Shown: positions 22,019-32,912 of the stretch, piece after piece
Layout of the letters: each line of letters starts with the position of its first letter
Position numbering within the stretch: the stretch's first letter is position 1
Assembly (NCBI RefSeq): GCF_047511655.1
Contig: NC_133395.1
Span: forward strand, 75,572,158-75,636,157
Origin: Castor canadensis
Taxonomy: Eukaryota; Chordata; Mammalia; Rodentia; Castoridae
Length of the DNA: 64,000 bases
Reading direction: 5' to 3'
Notes under the pieces: generated by a model
The model's input: only the letters and a program-made list of their open reading frames with translations
What the model was told of the DNA's origin: nothing
Database searches by the model: none
Position numbers and translations under genes: made by a program

Positions 22019-22282
22019 AAAATATTTTAAAACTCTAGGACTTGAGCCAAATCAAGGGGCAAGGGAAATAGAGAGGTGACCCTAATGCTCAGTTCCTCTT
22101 TCCCCACTGGGGTGTTGCTGATGTCAAATTGCCAATCAGCAGTATGAAAAGCTGGCAGAACTCCCAGCAGTCTCATGGTGCTGGGAAAACAGAGGAAAGG
22201 TCCTGTAAACCCTCCTGGCATTTTGAGAAGGCCCTGCCTTCACAAAGACTGAGAACAGCTTCGAATCAATCAGCTTATCCAA

Positions 22283-22365
22283 GCGGGGCTGGGGGTGCAG
22301 CTCTGTGGTAGAGCACTTGTGAGGCCCTGGGTTTCACCCCCAGCCCCATAAACAAACAAAAAACA
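22283..22365 (+). mobile_element. ID-like SINE, forward
   Basis: 'gggctgggggtgcagctctgtggtagagcac' carries a Pol III A box and 'gggtttcacccccag' a B box, followed by an A/C-rich tail. This is a stand-alone tRNA-derived SINE without a B1-like head. Confidence 0.9.
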
Positions 22366-23564
22366 AACCCTAGAAAATCCACCCCTGGCCTAAGTACCTG
22401 CCAAGAGCAAAAGTAACTCCCCTGCAGGTAGCAGATAACTGTCATGTGGAACTTCAGATCATCTCTGTCATTTGACACTCAAACAGCTAGTATGCAAACT
22501 GGGCAGACAGATTGGTATAAAATCCAGGTTACAAAATGACCCTGGTGTGTGGAGGTCTCAGTAGCTGACCTTGTGATTCTCCCCACGAGGCATCATTTGG
22601 AAGCAGGCCCGTGTGACAGTGCTAATTGTGGTGGCTGTGGTATGCAGAGCCTGTGTGAGCCGAACACATGCTCTCATTTCTTCCTGGCAGCAGCCCGAGG
22701 GGGTCCAAATTGTTTTCTTCACTGGGCAGATGAGAAAACAGGCTAGGGGATTTGACCTGTGTCTGTCAGACTGCGGAGCCTGACCTCATGAGATGGTCTC
22801 ATTCATAGAGGCTGTGGGGTGACAGGCTGAAGGCAATACTGAATCTATGATTTAGCATCAGTACCCAGCTTGAGGCTTGTGGAAGGAAACCCTCATTTAG
22901 CAGACCCTGCCTGGGGAGGGGAGGGAGAAGCCACATAGAGTCTGGGGCATCTTCACGGGTGACATATCACACCGTATGGTTGGGACCTGAGGGTCAACTT
23001 GTGGATGTTAGTGCTGAGTGACACGGGACTGCATTCTTCAGCCTCCTAAGAGGCCGGGGCAGAGGTAAAGAGTATGCTCCCAACCTCTGGGAACAACAGT
23101 CTCACCCTATTTCAGGCTCTCCAGTAAATTTCTCTGGCACCAGGCAGAGTGCATACGGAACCCTAAAGCAAGAAAACTACCCAGGGAAGTCACCCAGCCA
23201 TGCAGAATATCCTTTGAGAACACCTTGCTCTCCAGGTGTCAGTCAGGGCATTTTGGATCTGTAGAGCAAACCTGGCTGGGGACATGGGTCACTGCTCTGC
23301 TTTCCAGGCTGGTCTGCTGTTCCATGTAGGACTTCATTGTGTAGCATTTGTGTTAACGTTTTTCTTTAATTTTTAGAGAAGGCCCATTGCTTAAAAAATC
23401 ACTGAAGGATTGCCTTTATAATCTAACAATCTTATATGAGAGATAAAAAAAAAATGTCAGGCTCAGTGAGACCACCCATGAAGGCAATGGAAGAGCCAAA
23501 AAACTGGCATGCCTGATGTCTTCCTCTGCACCATTTTGGGCCCCACAAATATAGCACAGCAGTC
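22366..23564. other. Unassigned DNA with a MIR fragment
   Basis: A MIR-like core ('cactgggcagatgagaaaacaggctaggggatttgacc') lies at about 22720-22760. The remainder is unrecognised. Confidence 0.4.
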
Positions 23565-23885
23565 CCCCTTTATCCACTGGGGTTAAACTTCAAGATCCCC
23601 AGTGGGATCCTATAACTGAAGATGGTACTAAACCCTGCGTACACAGTGTTGCTTTTATACACACCTATGATAAAGTTTAACTTTTAAGTTAGACATGGTA
23701 AGAGATGAACAACAACTAATAATAAAATAAGATAATTATAACTATATACTGTTAGGAAAGTTCTGTGATTGTTCTCTCTCTGTCTCTGTCTCTCTCTCAA
23801 CATGTCTTACTGTACTGCACTGTATTTTGCCCCAGTTAATTGTGGGTAACTGAAACTGCGGATAAGGAGGGAACTAGTGTGCTAT
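23565..23885 (+). mobile_element. Tigger-type (TcMar) short DNA transposon
   Basis: One end reads 'gcagtccccctttatccactgggg' and the other 'gggtaactgaaactgcggataaggaggga', an imperfect terminal inverted repeat of the kind seen in Tigger-derived non-autonomous elements. The inside is AT-rich ('acacctatgataaagtttaac', 'ataataaaataagataattataac') with a (TC)n run at 23770-23798. No transposase is encoded. Confidence 0.8.
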
Positions 23886-25154
23886 AAACTGGAGTGTGTG
23901 TGTTGACACTGAGCCCTATGCCGCACAGAAGTGGATGACAATTGCACTCTCTCGTGGGTGTGGGCTTAACAGGGCGAAAGTCCCAGAACCCCTCCACTGA
24001 AACAGTCAGCCTCGCAAGCCCAGGCCTACCAGTTCTGACCCAAGATGTCCCTGACTTTGCAGGCAGAAGTGTGAGGTCCAAGGCAAGTGGCCACTTCCTT
24101 GGATGCCTCCTTCTTTGCTCTTCCCATACCTGGGCTGTCCCCAGCTAGACAGATGGCCACCAGTAGAGCCTCCTCCAGCTCTCACTGCATCTTCCAGAGC
24201 CACTCTAAACCCACTGGGACTCCCAGCAGAAAATCCCAAGTTTAACCTTGGGGCTAATGAAATCAATTGGAGTGAAAATGATCTGGTCATTTTTGGGAAA
24301 AGAGGCTTTCTATTTGCCCTCCACTGACTGCAAGCCGATGCCAGCTCAGGTGGCCCCTACATGTGAGCTGATCTGGTCACCTCAAGGAGAAACTCTCTCA
24401 GCTTCTTAGGAATTTCCAAAATCCTTTTGTCCTCACCACCTCCCATTTCTCCTTTAATGACCTTACTCTTAATTGCCTGGTCCTTTAAATCCTTCCAGGT
24501 TTGACTGCTTTTCCTGTACCCAGACGCTGTCCTTTCTGAACACAGCATTGCATCTTGTCTTCTTCTTCATCCTGGCATATCATCTGCTGCCCAGGTGCCA
24601 TCTTGGACACTCCAGCCTTCCCCACTTCTGCTCAGCCACCCTGCATCTTCCTGACTTGTTCTTGTTTCTCCTTCCCTTGCTATTGCTCCCCCTTGAGTGG
24701 CTGTCACCTTATGCCAGCGTGTTCCCCCTTCAGACTGACTGCAGGGACCCTCACCCTGGGCAAACAATGGGTCATGAGCTCTCATCCCACCCACATGTGG
24801 CGCTCACCTGTATCAATGCTCATCTGTTCTGTTCCTCACAAGGATGCTGAATGCTCCCCACAGGCACTATGCTGTCAGTCCTAATCACGGCCATGTCCTC
24901 CCTTCTTATCCACTAATTGGGGAGCCTATGACAACCCGGGGGACAAACAGTACGTCATGTGATGAAGGGTCCCCTTCCAGACCAGCAGGCCTTAGTCCTC
25001 CAGGACACAGGATGCAGCCCAGAGGCAAGTAGCAGCTCAACACAGTCCCTGAAGCAGGCATGTGCCAGCCTGTTGTAGGAACAGAGGGGACAACAGGAGC
25101 CTAGTGAGAGCTGAGATTGGTGAGGACCTTCTGGTTGCTGGAGTAGCATCTGAA
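23886..25154. other. Unassigned DNA, pyrimidine-rich in part
   Basis: The 24360-24850 part is CT-rich and has L2-like flavour ('cttctgctcagccaccctgcatcttcc') but I cannot anchor it. Overlapping 109-125-codon open frames here carry no domain. Confidence 0.35.
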
Positions 25155-25295
25155 ACAATCCAGTGTGGTGCGAAGCATGTAGACTTGGGGTCAGACTACC
25201 TAGGTCTGGTCTCTGCCCCCCAGTAGTCTGACTTGGGGCAAGAACTTAACCTTTGTTGACCTCAGTTTCCTTATCTGTAAACTAACTGCTTACTT
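25155..25295 (+). mobile_element. MIR SINE
   Basis: 'gtagacttggggtcagactacctaggtctgg', 'cttggggcaagaacttaacc' and 'ctcagtttccttatctgtaaac' follow the MIR consensus closely. Confidence 0.9.
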
Positions 25296-27015
25296 ATACA
25301 GGGCTCAGAGCCTGCTGAGCAGAGGCTGGCTACCTGGAGGAGTTCAAGCAATCAGGCACTGCGCTTCCCAGGCGTGGCTGGTGGCTGTTGAGTGGAGGAT
25401 ATGTGGCAATGTGGGAAGTGTGGAGGCCTAGGACCCAGCTAGAGGCTGGAACAGCCTCCAGATAAGAGACCCATGAGGACTGATCAGGGGTAACAGTACA
25501 GGCCCAGGGAGGGCTGCAAGCAGGAGAGGTGTTTGAGCCAAGACCAACTGGACTTGTGGATGGATGTGGAATGGGGTGGGGGTGCAGTGAGGGGAACGAC
25601 ACTTTTGAGAAGGTCACGCAGTTATAGGGGCCAGAACTGGGGTCCAGATCTAGGGGGTTCTGACAGCACAGGTACTGTTTGTGCTGCATACTCCAGTGTC
25701 CTGAGACCACAGGTCTTCAGTGGGAGGGAGCAGGTGGAGCACAGCAATCCCCATGCATCCTGGCAGGACAGCCCAGTGGTTTGCCAGCCATACAGCCCAG
25801 AGGAGAAGCCAGGCCCTGCTCTCCCTCTTCAGCTCCAGCAGGCAGCAGCTCTCCTGGCCACGTCACAGTAAAACGCACTATCCAAAAAAGCCCACGTGGC
25901 TTTTCTGGAAAGCTCTTCTCAGCTCTTCCTTGATTAACAGCCTGCTTTGACCCACGCTCCTTGCCTCTTTGCACAAGGTTGCCTTGGTGGTCAAATTCAA
26001 TTATCCCTTCAATCCTCTGGGCAGCAAGGGCTGGAGGCAGTGTGGTAGAGTGCAGCCCACTGGCTCCGAGCCACGTGCTAGGGTGCAGCTTTGGTCATCC
26101 ACAGGGGTTCGTGGGGACTGAGAAGCATCCTCATGGCTTCCCATTTATAAAGCTGAGCGTAACCTTCACAAAGCATTGTGATTTTATAGACAGCTTGCAG
26201 CAAAGCCGTGTGCAGACTGACCTGCATCCTTCATCCCAGCTTTTCGATCGTGACGCACGAACCTTGTGTCCCCATGCTGGGTACACTGTAGAGTGTGTCC
26301 TCTCTCCAGGTTGTCATGACAATTCTCACTGAAAAGCTGTTTCTGAGAAGGACTGGAAAAGAATGGGCGGAAAATACTTATTGCAGCCAGGCCTGGTGAA
26401 TCTGAGGATTTCAGTGACGTTAATACATCTCACAACGGTCTCTCAAGAAAAATTGCAATTTCTGTCCTTGATCAGTTATCAGCTGGGAACCTTGCTGTTA
26501 CATAGTGGCAAAACGTTAAGTCCATTACATTGTACTAATCACAGCAATAATGATAATAATTAAATGTGAGCCTTCAAACTCAGGTCCCTTCCCTCTGGCA
26601 GAATCCATTAAGGACAGTGGGCATAATTATCCAGGTAACAGGGGCACATCTCAGTTTTGGGGGGTGGTCAATGTGATGTTGATAACAATCTCATTCTCCA
26701 GCCCTTTGTCACTGGCCATGGGGTGTCACAGGTCTCAACCATTTGTCAGCAACATCCCATTAATCCTTGGGGAAGGCAAAAGTCTTATATACCATAAGAA
26801 GAATGTGAAGGTTAATATCCCCATTTCACAGACTTGTCATTGAGGTCTCCCAACAATGGAGAAGGATCCTTGGGCAATTGTGTCTTACAGAAAGGCAGGG
26901 TGCAGGAGCACTGTTAGGGCAAACCAAGGTGACAATCAAGATTTCTGTTTTTGTTTCTCTCTCTTCACTAAACAAAGGCATAGGCATGGCAAATCTGAAA
27001 ATCACAGAAAACCCA
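25296..27015. other. Unassigned single-copy DNA, part possibly conserved
   Basis: No transposon is recognised over most of this 1.7 kb. The 26020-26570 part has mixed composition, CpGs and short motifs without repeat features. Several long overlapping frames at 25330-26332 carry no domain. A MIR-like scrap is possible near 26800-26840. Confidence 0.4.
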
Positions 27016-27153
27016 AAAGAAAAGTAAAAATCAAGCTAGAGGTATGGCTCAAGTGGTAGAGTTCCTGCCTAGCAAGCATGAGCACTGAGTTCAAGACTCA
27101 GTAGCACCAAAAAAAAAAAAATGAAAGAAAGGAAGAAAGAAAAGTAAAAATCA
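27016..27153 (+). mobile_element. ID-like SINE with an 18-bp target-site duplication
   Basis: The SINE body (27034-27135) has an A box ('gtatggctcaagtggtagag'), a B-box side ('gagttcaagactcag'), an A12 run and a GAAA-rich tail. It is flanked by an identical 18-bp repeat at 27016-27033 and 27136-27153 ('aaagaaaagtaaaaatca'), the signature of L1-driven insertion. Confidence 0.93.
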
Positions 27154-27509
27154 TGCAACATCCTAGCACTTGGTTCAATCCTAATACTGTGGAAAGAAGG
27201 ATTTGATGTTTAAATGCACTGCTTGTGCCACCAAAGCTTGGCAATTGACATGGGTCAGGTTAGGATGGCTCAGGAGGCTGTCAAGGGTGGCTTGGGTACA
27301 GGGTGTCCTAATGGCCCTTGCTGGTTGGACGCAGCAACTAGAGTCACATCCATAGTCTCCTTGCTCCCAAGTCCCTACCTTGTGTCAGTGCTGGAGCCTT
27401 GACGTTCTGAATCTGCCTGGGCTGCAGCTTGTTAGCTCTCAGGAGCAAGGGGAAGCTGGATTTCTTTGCGAAAGAACATCCAGTCTTTCAACTAATCTGC
27501 TTATCCCTT
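27154..27509. other. Unassigned DNA
   Basis: No repeat or exon recognised. Confidence 0.35.
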
Positions 27510-27519
27510 GTGAGGCACT

Positions 27520-27615
27520 GGGTGGATGAAGGTATGAGGAGGCTGGGGTTTGAACTCAGGGCCTTGCACTGTGAGGCAGGTGCTGTACCTCTTGAGGCAC
27601 GTCCAGCTGTGCCTT
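27520..27615 (-). mobile_element. ID-like SINE, reverse
   Basis: 'aggctggggtttgaactcagggccttgcac' with 'gcaggtgctgtacctcttgaggcacgtccagc' is the reversed tRNA-derived SINE. Confidence 0.85.
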
Positions 27616-27659
27616 ATTCCCAGACTAGCCCTGGAAACAGATGCTTCAATCACCCAGTT

Positions 27660-28280
27660 AAACAACATTTAGCTCTGTGCAGTTGGCTCTCTGAACCTGA
27701 GGGTTCTACATCTGTGGAGCAGAAATTAAAAAAAAAAAATTCCCGAAAATTCTGAAAAACAAAGCTTGAATATGTGGCAAGTTGGGCATTGTGCGGATTC
27801 CATGTGACAAATGTGAGCATGACTGCTGTGGGCTCCTGCATCTCACAGCACTCCTGAGCCTTGTGTGCCTCACCTCTCACTCGGGTTGATGTAGGTAGGC
27901 CTATGATGGTTGTCTCTGTACTGAACATGTACATAGCTTTTTAAAAACTGTATTATCCCCTAAATAATACAGTATAAGAACTACTTATGTAGCAATCGTG
28001 TTGTAAGGCAGTCGAGGCAATCTAGATGCAATTTAAAGTACATGAGAGAGCCAAGCATGATGGCTCTCTGTGATCCCAGTACTCGGGAGGCTGAGGCAGG
28101 AGAAAAGTCATTTCAAGGCCCGTCTGGGGACTACATAGAGAGATTCTATTTCAAAATAAAAGGACACAGGAAGATATACATAGGTTCTCTGCAGATACTA
28201 TGCCATTTCATATGAGGAACTTGAGGATTATTTGTGGGGTTTGGTATCTGCGGATAACAAGGGATGACTGCACTTCATTT
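27660..28280 (+). mobile_element. Tigger/MER2-like DNA transposon carrying a SINE
   Basis: Starts near 'gttggctctctgaacctgagggttc' and ends 'ttggtatctgcggataacaagggatgactgca', with MER2-type inner text ('actgaacatgtacatagc', 'ccctaaataatacagtataag', 'atgcaatttaaagtacatg'). A B1-like SINE interrupts it at about 28052-28163, after which MER2 text resumes ('gaagatatacataggttctctgcag'). No transposase frame survives. Confidence 0.85.
28052..28163 (+). mobile_element. B1-like SINE nested in the Tigger element
   Basis: 'gccaagcatgatggctctctgtgatcccagtactcgggaggctgaggcagg' and 'gagattctatttcaaaataaaag' show a forward B1 monomer. It splits the host transposon, so it is younger. Confidence 0.9.
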
Positions 28281-28590
28281 TACAGATGAGCAAATGGAGC
28301 AGTGTGGTTGTGAAAAATCTGAGTGTAGCAAGTCTCAATTTCAAGATCAAATATCAGGTAATAGACAACATCCAAGACAGCCTCTAATGGTGTTAGAGAC
28401 TCCAGTGCTCCCAAGTTGCATCAGGAGACAGGAAAGATGGTGATTTGTGACGTCTAAGGCAAGGGGTGAAGGGCATTGATGCGTCTGCCTTCTCATAGAT
28501 TGTCATGAGAAGGCCATGTTCCAGGAGAAGGCCACTGACATAACTTGTAGACTGTCAACTCACTTTGTAGAGAAGTGTGTGGTGATAGGG
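28281..28590. other. Unassigned DNA with a MIR core scrap
   Basis: 'cttcattttacagatgagcaaatggagcag' at 28273-28303 is a MIR core. The rest is unrecognised. Confidence 0.45.
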
Positions 28591-28825
28591 CTGAGGCTGC
28601 CTGCTTCCAGCACTAACTCATTAGCTATCAGTCCCAGTCCAGCCTTTGCATGAGACCAGAGTCCTGACTGATATCTGACTGGACAATCCCAGAGACAGAG
28701 TCCTCTGCCAAGCCACTCCTGAATTACCTGACCCACAGAAACTGTGAGCCATGTAAATGGAGCTTTGTAAGGCACCCAGTTATGGATGATTTGTAATGTA
28801 GTGTTAAGACAATAAATTCAACTCT
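28591..28825 (+). mobile_element. MaLR-type LTR 3' half
   Basis: 'ccaagccactcctgaattacctgacccacagaaactgtgagcc' and 'gttaagacaataaattc' fit the end of a MaLR LTR. The 5' half is too diverged to mark. Confidence 0.6.
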
Positions 28826-28854
28826 CCTGGGAAGAAATTCCACCTTAGCTCCAC

Positions 28855-29065
28855 TTACAGAGTTCTGTAAGTACTGGGGGATTTACATTTGTAATCTGAT
28901 TTAATCCTCACAACAGTAATGCTGTGAAGTGAGTATCATTTGTATTTCAATCTAACACTTGATGGTATGAGGGTTTGGAGAGTCGAGGAGGTTGGCCCAG
29001 GGTCAGGCGGATAAAGTGGCATTGCTGGCATTTGAACTTAATGCATTTGAACTAATTTGAACCTC
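28855..29065 (+). mobile_element. MIR SINE
   Basis: 'tctgatttaatcctcacaacag', 'gtgaagtgagtatcatttgtat' and 'ggcccagggtcaggcgg...cattgctggcatttgaac' follow the MIR order. Confidence 0.8.
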
Positions 29066-29888
29066 AAAGTCCAAACTCTGAACCTCAGCACTTATTCTGT
29101 TTTCTCCTAAATGCACAATCCAGGAGCTACTTATTGAGATCCTGCCACGTGTCGTGCACACTGCCAAGCCCTGGGGTATGAGACCCGCCCCATGCTGCAG
29201 GGGGTAAGCTCTAGCAGCATCAGCATGGCAATGGTATCGCTAGTGCAGGCTCCAGTGCACACCTCATTCTTCAATCAGGCCCAAGAGCTCATCCTGCCTC
29301 CTTCCCCTCAGAAAGGGCTGCTCTCTCCTTGGACTTCTCCCGCCCACCTCTGTCTTTCCCCCACTGGCAGCAAAGGGACACAGAGTCTCTGTTGTCCTAA
29401 AGACAGACCCACTGGTCCTATTCTTGCAAAAGATTTTCTTGCTAACAAGCAATAGTGGGGAAATCCTACGGGCCACAGATTCTCAGAGTGCCTTTGGAAG
29501 CCCATCCTTCATGCAGCATTTGTTGTCTATCTCCCATGTGCCAGGCACTGTTGTGGGCATGCCAGGCAAAAAGCAGACAAAGATGCAACCCTGAAGTAGT
29601 TTAAGCAAAGCTAAATGAAGTAGCGTGGCAGGTAGAAAGTGGGAAGTGTTCTGGAGCGAGGAAGACAGAGAGCAGAAAAAGAGGTGAGGAGTGCTGGGGG
29701 AGGAAGACATTGCCCAACCAATGGATTGGCCTTGTCCAGGGGGGAAGGAGTTGGCCCTTCCTGGTTTGCCCAGGATGGATGGAGTTTCAATGCTAATACC
29801 TGGAAAATTTCAGGCCAATGGAAGCAGGTGACTCCCCTAGAAGTTAGTCAAGCAGACACAGGGGAAAATTGTGCCTGGAAAGAACTAG
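29066..29888. other. Mostly unassigned; ancient-repeat scrap at 29505-29665
   Basis: 'gtctatctcccatgtgccaggcactgttgtgggc' with following text resembles the ancient repeat at 12870-13800. The rest is unrecognised. Confidence 0.45.
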
Positions 29889-30065
29889 ATCAATGGTTCT
29901 CAAATGGGGGTGATTTTGGCCCCAGGGGACATTTGGCAATACCTGGGAACACCTTTGGTGGCCAAAATAAATGGTACTGCCATCAAGTGGGCAGAGACTA
30001 ACCTTCCTGCAATGTGTGGCCAACCTCCCCAACAAAATTACCTAGCTGTCTCAAAAACCCTGCAG
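29889..30065 (+). mobile_element. MER5A-like hAT DNA transposon
   Basis: 'caatggttctcaaatgggggtgattttggccccaggggacatttggcaat' is an almost textbook MER5A start, followed by 'ggtactgccatcaagtgggcagagac' and 'cctgcaatgtgtgg'. Non-autonomous, no coding capacity. Confidence 0.93.
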
Positions 30066-30879
30066 TGCTGCAGCCTGAGCTGCATTCACTTCTGAAATCT
30101 CTCTTGCCTTCTCCTTTCCCTCCCTGTTCCTGGGAGGAGTCTTCATCTGGTCATGACCCTCTTCCTTCAGAATGGAATCCCACTCCCAATACCTCTGCTC
30201 AGGCCTGCACCATGCCAGCCCAGCAGGCCAGCAGGGCCTCTTTGCCGGTGCTGTCCCCAGCTCCTTGTACCTCTGGCTCTGCCATGGTCAGCTCTTCTTC
30301 CCACAGACCATCTGGTAGGTCCTCTTGGTGCCAGCACTCAGCAGCTCTTCTAGTTTCTCTGGAGGACACAGGCGTGAGCAGATTCTCCTTCACACCAGGC
30401 CTGCCTTGCCTTGTGACATGGCAGCTCTTAGCAGAAAGTTCCAGGATGGTTTTGGGGCTTTAGCTCAGGTGACCAGGCCATATGCAAGGAAGAGAACATA
30501 TGTCAACTCTCACAACATCAGAAATCTGAAAGGTCAAGATGTCTTCCCATCTCCTTAGGAAAGAACTGGGGCCACGATATTCTGGCCTCGGTATTTGAAA
30601 GTACCACCCCACCGTGCCTCAGTGTACCACTCCCCTGGCATCTCCTCACAGGAGGGCTTGACTCCAGTCCTTCTGTCTGGACCAACCCTGGCTGCTGGCA
30701 GTTAAGGGAAGCAGACAGTAAAGATGTCCTGAGACCCTGCCTCAAAAGCAAAACAAAATAAAAGTCTGTGGAAGATTTTCATTAAGAGCCTGCACCTTAA
30801 GCAGCTCTACCCCAAGCCCCTCTCAAGGAGACTTGTGCCTGGCGAGGCTCAGGGGAGCTCACCGCTTGCCTGGCTTCCT
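30066..30879. other. Unassigned DNA, CT-rich
   Basis: The open frame at 30014-30463 (149 codons) overlaps three others, crosses the MER5A boundary and has no domain. A short A-rich SINE end is possible at 30728-30765 ('gagaccctgcctcaaaagc'). Confidence 0.35.
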
Positions 30880-31055
30880 CGTGGCTGACTCTTCATTCCA
30901 GATGCTTGCTGTCCCCTGCCTGAGCAAGTGATGCTTTCTGACGCCCCGTCCCATATTCATCCCATTTTCTGTGTCTTCAGGACCAAACACAGCCCAAGCA
31001 CATACTAGATGTTCAATAAATTTTGGTTATTTGACTGAAAGAATGAGCGATGGGT
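30880..31055 (+). mobile_element. L2 LINE 3' tail
   Basis: 'cctgcctgagcaagtgatgctttctgacgcc' and the terminal 'aagcacatactagatgttcaataaattttgg...gactgaaagaatgag' are L2 3' end text. Confidence 0.65.
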
Positions 31056-32105
31056 CTCTGGCCAAGCTCTTCGTGGCTTTCTGCCCACAAGAAGAGCCAA
31101 TAAAGACAGGCAAGGGCATCACTCCTTACTCTGATCTGGAGGATCAAGAATTGTCGATTCTATATATTTTGCACAAATCTTGCTTGTCAGAACATGAGCC
31201 CTGATTCTGGGTCCCTGGTTTCCCACCCTCTTGCCTCTTCCCATTGCCATTGGTGACAAATGCTGGATGGCTGGTTGACAAGTCAGTCCCCTGTGTGTGA
31301 AGCCCTGGCACCACCGAGTGCCAGGATTTTGCTCCTGTGCATTGGGGCTTCGAGTTTGGAGAGGATCCACCACTTAACAGAGCAGAGCAGCCGGAGTGAC
31401 AAGCAGCTACCCCTTGCCGGGAGAGCCTTCCTGCCCAGAACGTATGGTGCATGTCCAAGGGCTCTCAAAGTACCTGAAACCGTGCCAATTCACAATAATT
31501 AAGCAGTAAGACCCAAGCGAATGGGCTCGCAGTGGCTGCGTGACAGCCAGATGCCTGGGGTGAGAATCAAGGCCCAGCACACAGATCTCTGCCTCGCACC
31601 AAAAACTGTCTTGTTGAAATTATAAAACTGCCAATGACACAGAGCAGAAACAGTGTGATGGTAATTCAATGCTAACGTGACAGCTCATTCCAGGGGCATC
31701 TACACATCACCCCCTCCCCAAGAATATCTGAGGAAGGCAGGAGCCCGGCCTGGCCTCGCCCTCCATTATTCAGACAATAGCTTGCCTTGCTGCGCTAGGG
31801 CCTCTACCATAGTGCACTGCGCTGCACAGGTGGGCCCTGTCTTTCCTCTGTGTTTTGGGGGGCTGTAAGTGCCAAGCCCCAGGCATGTGCTCCTCAGACA
31901 TCATCTGTCTCCAAACAGCTCTAGGAAGTTGGGTCTTGTTATCCCCATTCCAAAGATGAGAACACTGAGGCTCACATTCTCTTGTGTGACAGAGCTGGTC
32001 AGTGCACAAGAGGGAGTGGAGCCCAGGAAATCCAAAGCCTGGGCTCTCAGCTCTCCCAGTGGCCTACCTCGTGTAAACACACAGAAAGTCAGCCTCCTGC
32101 CTGGG
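31056..32105. other. Single-copy DNA with one MIR
   Basis: A MIR lies at about 31905-32065 ('tatccccattccaaagatgagaacactgaggctc'). The 31380-31700 part lacks repeat features and contains AT-rich motif clusters ('cacaataattaagcag', 'gtaattcaatgctaacg'); possible conserved non-coding DNA. Confidence 0.45.
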
Positions 32106-32107
32106 CG

Positions 32108-32545
32108 TGGTATTAGTTTTCCAAGGCTGCTTAAACAAAGTAGCAAGCATTAGAAGGCTTAGACAAGGTTATTCTCTCACGGTTCTGGAGACTAGAAGTT
32201 CAAAGTCAAGGGTCCTACAGTGGTGTGTTCTCGAAGGCTCTTGGGAAGATCAGTTCCCTGCCCCTCTTAGCCACTGGTGTTGCTGGTAGTTCTTGGTGTG
32301 CACCTGCATCACTCCATTCTCCATTTTCACATGGCTCTTTTCTTGGGGTTGTCTGTTCACAAGGCCATCTTCTTGTCGGGACTGGGGTCACAGAGGACTA
32401 AAGACCTACAATACCCTGGCACGACCCTGTTTTAAATAATTACACTTGCCATGCTCTGATTTCCAAGTATGGCCACATTCAGAGGTCCTGGTAGCTAGGA
32501 CTTCAACGTATCTATTCTGGAGGACACAATTTACCTCATAGCAGA
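32108..32545 (-). mobile_element. MaLR (MLT1-like) LTR, reverse
   Basis: 'ttagttttccaaggctgcttaaacaaagtagc', 'ttctctcacggttctggagactagaagttc' and the distal 'ggacttcaacgtatctattctggaggacacaattta' are the reversed MLT1 pattern. Confidence 0.85.
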
Positions 32546-32655
32546 TGTTACTGTCATTTTGAGTCTACATTAAACACAAGACAAGAGGGTGATAATTTTG
32601 ACTTAGACACACCCTGAGGAGAAGGCTCCAGAGTGGCTCAGTCATAAAGGATAGT

Positions 32656-32762
32656 TTCTTCCTTCCTTCCTTCCTTCCTTCCCCTCCCTCCCTCGGTCCC
32701 TTCCTCCATTCTTCCCTTCCTTCTTTCTCTTTCTTTCCTCCCTCCCTCCCTTTCCCCTCTTC
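32656..32762. repeat. Polypyrimidine (TTCC/CCCT)n tract
   Basis: About 105 bases almost purely C and T, starting as perfect TTCC units and drifting to CCCT and TTTC. The opposite strand is polypurine and gives a spurious Glu/Lys/Gly-rich frame. Confidence 0.95.
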
Positions 32763-32912
32763 TTGTGCATGCAAGGCAAGCACTCTACCACTTGAGCCAC
32801 AAACCCAGCCCTTTTGTTGTATTTTGTTTTTTGAGACAGGGTCTTGCTACATTTGCCCAGCCTGGCATCAAACTTGTGATAATCCTGGCTCTGCTGGGAT
32901 TACAAAATGCTT
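32763..32912 (-). mobile_element. Composite SINE, reverse
   Basis: Reversed ID-like unit ('gcaaggcaagcactctaccacttgagcc') followed by a reversed B1-like unit ('ttttgagacagggtcttgctac...gctgggattac'). Confidence 0.9.

Noticed and set aside
22283..22330. tRNA gene suggested by A and B boxes
   Set aside because: The sequence is an ID-like SINE with an A-rich tail, and no cloverleaf is evident. The same applies to the other SINE copies.
25330..26332. Several long overlapping frames (up to 126 codons)
   Set aside because: They overlap on both strands in several frames, have no domains and lack splice or start context, as expected by chance in GC-richer DNA.
30014..30463. 149-codon frame
   Set aside because: It starts inside the MER5A element and overlaps three other frames; no domain.
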